DNA of 64,000 nt from Arcuatula senhousia. Its lineage: Eukaryota; Mollusca; Bivalvia; Mytilida; Mytilidae. The stretch lies in assembly GCA_963971305.1 (NCBI GenBank), contig OZ020305.1, positions 47,763,750-47,827,749 on the forward strand, read 5' to 3'. Positions 59,701 to 64,000 of the stretch are shown here, in pieces. The position numbers and the translations under genes were made by a program. The notes below the pieces were generated by a model. That model was given only the letters and a program-made list of their open reading frames with translations, was not told where the DNA came from and searched no databases. The number at the start of each line of letters is the position of its first letter. Position 1 is the stretch's first letter.

Positions 59701-62700
59701 CCCTAAAACAGGCACATTCCAATTATAAACTTGCTCATCCGTGACGTTCATGTATTCTAACTGTATACGTTGAGAGAATGGAAAATCAATATAGGTCCGC
59801 ACCCTGCAAAGCCTACTGCTGTACTGAGAAATCTAAAAACTAAGTCGTAAAGTCATTCAAAAATGACGTCAAAGCGCGAGACACCAAGGATACCTAGATC
59901 AACAAAGTGATGTCGCCACCTAGTTTTGAATGAATAAAATAAAATCACTCGTCCCCGCTCGCCCCCCCCCCCCCCTTGTAATCCATTGCGATTGACTGAG
60001 TGTTGTTTGTTTAAAACAAGAAAACAAAAGAAATAAACAACACGAAACAAAACAAAACAAACAAAAAACACACAACAGAAAAAAACTTAAATGTCCCCGC
60101 CCCCATCTTTTCAGATACATGTATGGCAATAACATACATGTATGAAATACACCCCCTTTAAAAAAAAAAAAAAACAGCAAAAACAAAACAAACAAACAAA
60201 CAAATGCCAGCAATGAGGCTCTTAACGGGGGAAAGACCGTTCTCTTGATTGTTCTATGAACAATCAGCCTTTAATAATATTTTTATGTTTCTTATCCAAT
60301 AGAAAAAAAGCCCAAAACGTGTGTATTTGCCATTTCTGAACGGATTGACCTGAAACTTGGTACACTGCTAGCACTACATAAGAAACAAGCACAGCTCACC
60401 CTGGAAGTGTGTACCTAGCATAGTTTTCGAGATATGCCCCCGCGGGCTTTTTTTTATGAAATGTTGTGCGCAGATAAACTACCAAGTTTTTCAACTGATC
60501 GAGCTGAAATTTTGCACAGTTGCTGAGAATAATGAGCTCTCGCGTTGTAGCTAAAAATAAAGTCTGTACCTGGCCCCGTTTTGAAGTTACGCCCCTTTCT
60601 GGTTTTTATTCAAAAATCGCTAATTTAGCCAAAAATAAACTTTTCCGTGCGGAAATTTTTGGTGCCCCCTCTCTGTAAAAATGTGCCCGACTGAAATCTG
60701 TCAAACATTCCAGCCGGGTCTCCTTATTTTTTTTTATACAAATTTTTGTTCTAATTTTTCGAAATTTCAAAAAACGTAACTTGACCCCTCTTTGCACTTT
60801 TGTCAAATGCACCAGAAGTGCCAAAATGCTGTCAAAACTAGCTGATATCCTAGCCAAATGTATGCACTAAAAGTCCCCGTTTACAAAAATGTCCTCTGGT
60901 TTATGAGTTTTTCAAAATTAAAGTTTTCTGCAGTCCTGTAAAACACATAAATTCCTGACTAATTTCCTCCAAATTTCACTATTCAACGTTATTCCTGTTT
61001 CGAAAATTGAATGTTTTCACTAAAGTCGTCCTTAACTATTTAAAATAATCCTAAATGAACTAATTATGTCACTAGTTTTGCCTGTCATCAAATGTTGTAA
61101 ACTATTGTCAAAAGATTCCCGTGTCATCCCTAAAACAGGCACATTCCAATTATAAACTTGCTCATCCGTGACGTTCATGTATTCTAACTGTATACGTTGA
61201 GAGAATGGAAAATCAATATAGGTCCGCACCCTGCAAAGCCTACTGCTGTACTGAGAAATCTAAAAACTAAGTCGTAAAGTCATTCAAAAATGACGTCAAA
61301 GCGCGAGACACCAAGGATACCTAGATCAACAAAGTGATGTCGCCACCTAGTTTTGAATGAATAAAATAAAATCACTCGTCCCCGCTCGCCCCCCCCCCCC
61401 CTTGTAATCCATTGCGATTGACTGAGTGTTGTTTGTTTAAAACAAGAAAACAAAAGAAATAAACAACACGAAACAAAACAAAACAAACAAAAAACACACA
61501 ACAGAAAAAAACTTAAATGTCCCCGCCCCCATCTTTTCAGATACATGTATGGCAATAACATACATGTATGAAATACACCCCCTTTAAAAAAAAAAAAAAA
61601 CAGCAAAAACAAAACAAACAAACAAACAAATGCCAGCAATGAGGCTCTTAACGGGGGAAAGACCGTTCTCTTGATTGTTCTATGAACAATCAGCCTTTAA
61701 TAATATTTTTATGTTTCTTATCCAATAGAAAAAAAGCCCAAAACGTGTGTATTTGCCATTTCTGAACGGATTGACCTGAAACTTGGTACACTGCTAGCAC
61801 TACATAAGAAACAAGCACAGCTCACCCTGGAAGTGTGTACCTAGCATAGTTTTCGAGATATGCCCCCGCGGGCTTTTTTTTATGAAATGTTGTGCGCAGA
61901 TAAACTACCAAGTTTTTCAACTGATCGAGCTGAAATTTTGCACAGTTGCTGAGAATAATGAGCTCTCGCGTTGTAGCTAAAAATAAAGTCTGTACCTGGC
62001 CCCGTTTTGAAGTTACGCCCCTTTCTGGTTTTTATTCAAAAATCGCTAATTTAGCCAAAAATAAACTTTTCCGTGCGGAAATTTTTGGTGCCCCCTCTCT
62101 GTAAAAATGTGCCCGACTGAAATCTGTCAAACATTCCAGCCGGGTCTCCTTATTTTTTTTTATACAAATTTTTGTTCTAATTTTTCGAAATTTCAAAAAA
62201 CGTAACTTGACCCCTCTTTGCACTTTTGTCAAATGCACCAGAAGTGCCAAAATGCTGTCAAAACTAGCTGATATCCTAGCCAAATGTATGCACTAAAAGT
62301 CCCCGTTTACAAAAATGTCCTCTGGTTTATGAGTTTTTCAAAATTAAAGTTTTCTGCAGTCCTGTAAAACACATAAATTCCTGACTAATTTCCTCCAAAT
62401 TTCACTATTCAACGTTATTCCTGTTTCGAAAATTGAATGTTTTCACTAAAGTCGTCCTTAACTATTTAAAATAATCCTAAATGAACTAATTATGTCACTA
62501 GTTTTGCCTGTCATCAAATGTTGTAAACTATTGTCAAAAGATTCCCGTGTCATCCCTAAAACAGGCACATTCCAATTATAAACTTGCTCATCCGTGACGT
62601 TCATGTATTCTAACTGTATACGTTGAGAGAATGGAAAATCAATATAGGTCCGCACCCTGCAAAGCCTACTGCTGTACTGAGAAATCTAAAAACTAAGTCG

Positions 62701-64000
62701 TAAAGTCATTCAAAAATGACGTCAAAGCGCGAGACACCAAGGATACCTAGATCAACAAAGTGATGTCGCCACCTAGTTTTGAATGAATAAAATAAAATCA
62801 CTCGTCCCCGCTCGCCCCCCCCCCCCCTTGTAATCCATTGCGATTGACTGAGTGTTGTTTGTTTAAAACAAGAAAACAAAAGAAATAAACAACACGAAAC
62901 AAAACAAAACAAACAAAAAACACACAACAGAAAAAAACTTAAATGTCCCCGCCCCCATCTTTTCAGATACATGTATGGCAATAACATACATGTATGAAAT
63001 ACACCCCCTTTAAAAAAAAAAAAAAACAGCAAAAACAAAACAAACAAACAAACAAACAAATGCCAGCAATGAGGCTCTTAACGGGGGAAAGACCGTTCTC
63101 TTGATTGTTCTATGAACAATCAGCCTTTAATAATATTTTTATGTTTCTTATCCAATAGAAAAAAAGCCCAAAACGTGTGTATTTGCCATTTCTGAACGGA
63201 TTGACCTGAAACTTGGTACACTGCTAGCACTACATAAGAAACAAGCACAGCTCACCCTGGAAGTGTGTACCTAGCATAGTTTTCGAGATATGCCCCCGCG
63301 GGCTTTTTTTTATGAAATGTTGTGCGCAGATAAACTACCAAGTTTTTCAACTGATCGAGCTGAAATTTTGCACAGTTGCTGAGAATAATGAGCTCTCGCG
63401 TTGTAGCTAAAAATAAAGTCTGTACCTGGCCCCGTTTTGAAGTTACGCCCCTTTCTGGTTTTTATTCAAAAATCGCTAATTTAGCCAAAAATAAACTTTT
63501 CCGTGCGGAAATTTTTGGTGCCCCCTCTCTGTAAAAATGTGCCCGACTGAAATCTGTCAAACATTCCAGCCGGGTCTCCTTATTTTTTTTTATACAAATT
63601 TTTGTTCTAATTTTTCGAAATTTCAAAAAACGTAACTTGACCCCTCTTTGCACTTTTGTCAAATGCACCAGAAGTGCCAAAATGCTGTCAAAACTAGCTG
63701 ATATCCTAGCCAAATGTATGCACTAAAAGTCCCCGTTTACAAAAATGTCCTCTGGTTTATGAGTTTTTCAAAATTAAAGTTTTCTGCAGTCCTGTAAAAC
63801 ACATAAATTCCTGACTAATTTCCTCCAAATTTCACTATTCAACGTTATTCCTGTTTCGAAAATTGAATGTTTTCACTAAAGTCGTCCTTAACTATTTAAA
63901 ATAATCCTAAATGAACTAATTATGTCACTAGTTTTGCCTGTCATCAAATGTTGTAAACTATTGTCAAAAGATTCCCGTGTCATCCCTAAAACAGGCACAT
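41712..64000. repeat. satellite array: 15 full and 1 partial unit of about 1,428 bp
   Basis: Units start ATAATATTTTTATGTTTCTT at 41712, 43139, 44566, 45995, 47423, 48851, 50279, 51706, 53135, 54563, 55991, 57419, 58847, 60274, 61700 and 63130 (partial). Lengths are 1,426-1,430 bp. The differences I see are the length of a C run (13-16), one extra T near 51.88 kb, one extra CAAA near 63.05 kb, and one A-to-C change shared by the last three units. Each unit ends GGGGGAAAGACCGT then hairpin GATTGTTC-TAT-GAACAATC and CCTTTA, the tail layout of family U elements, but has no head. The minus-strand ORFs repeat only because the DNA repeats. The array continues past the window. Confidence 0.95.

Noticed and set aside
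42044..63713. Repeated minus-strand ORFs of 83, 65, 72 and 89-120 codons in each satellite unit
   Set aside because: They recur only because the DNA repeats nearly exactly. They have no domain, and the longest encodes a hydrophobic stretch from A/C homopolymers whose length and frame change with the C run.
41712..64000. CRISPR-like or other repeat-spacer array
   Set aside because: Units are 1.43 kb and contiguous with no variable spacers, and the context is animal DNA.

Overview
The window looks like animal genomic DNA, most likely from a bivalve mollusc and plausibly a mussel. It has AT-rich introns with GT-AG splice sites, one multi-exon gene, a CR1/Jockey-type non-LTR retrotransposon, a tRNA-headed SINE and repeats carrying hammerhead ribozymes. 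It also has many short elements capped by a 5' hairpin that resemble the HINE/Helentron or 'pearl' elements known from bivalves. The organism call rests on repeat style and is an inference. I see no prokaryotic genes, rRNA genes or CRISPR arrays.

3.6-19.9 kb (+ strand): a spliced gene. Seven exons join in one open frame of 886 codons including the stop, with every junction GT-AG and every phase compatible. The protein reads as an RRM-like domain, a KH-like domain, a long disordered linker with an internal duplication, a macro domain with most ADP-ribose-binding signatures, and a degenerate second macro-like domain. This is a PARP14-like layout without a PARP catalytic domain. Its 9-kb first intron (3.8-12.8 kb) is packed with transposons. 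These include a hAT-like MITE, a reverse-transcriptase relic, a MITE with 8-bp target duplications, and a DNA transposon split by a tandem array of hammerhead units; that array is itself split by another element.

20-30 kb: fold-back MITEs, a 5'-truncated and frameshifted non-LTR retrotransposon on the minus strand (21.65-24.78 kb), a second copy of the reverse-transcriptase relic, a complete hairpin-capped element (25.54-27.06 kb), and a minus-strand hammerhead repeat.

30.2-41.7 kb: the most striking part. Nine or more families of hairpin-capped elements sit inside one another. Each family has a distinctive 5' head whose left arm is repeated, as an exact reverse complement, just before the 3' hairpin and CTAG/CTTG end. 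Treating heads as opening brackets and tails as closing brackets of the same type, every tail in the block closes the most recent open head of its own family, to a depth of nine. When split elements are rejoined on paper, their lengths match the uninterrupted copies (about 507-531 bp for one family). In seven families the hairpin arm beside the head is imperfect while the distant 3' copy is perfect, which suggests a two-state pairing.

41.7-64 kb: a satellite of 15 complete and one partial unit of about 1,428 bp, nearly identical. Each unit resembles the headless body plus tail of one of these elements, and the array runs off the right edge. The ORFs inside it look like by-products of the repeat, not genes.
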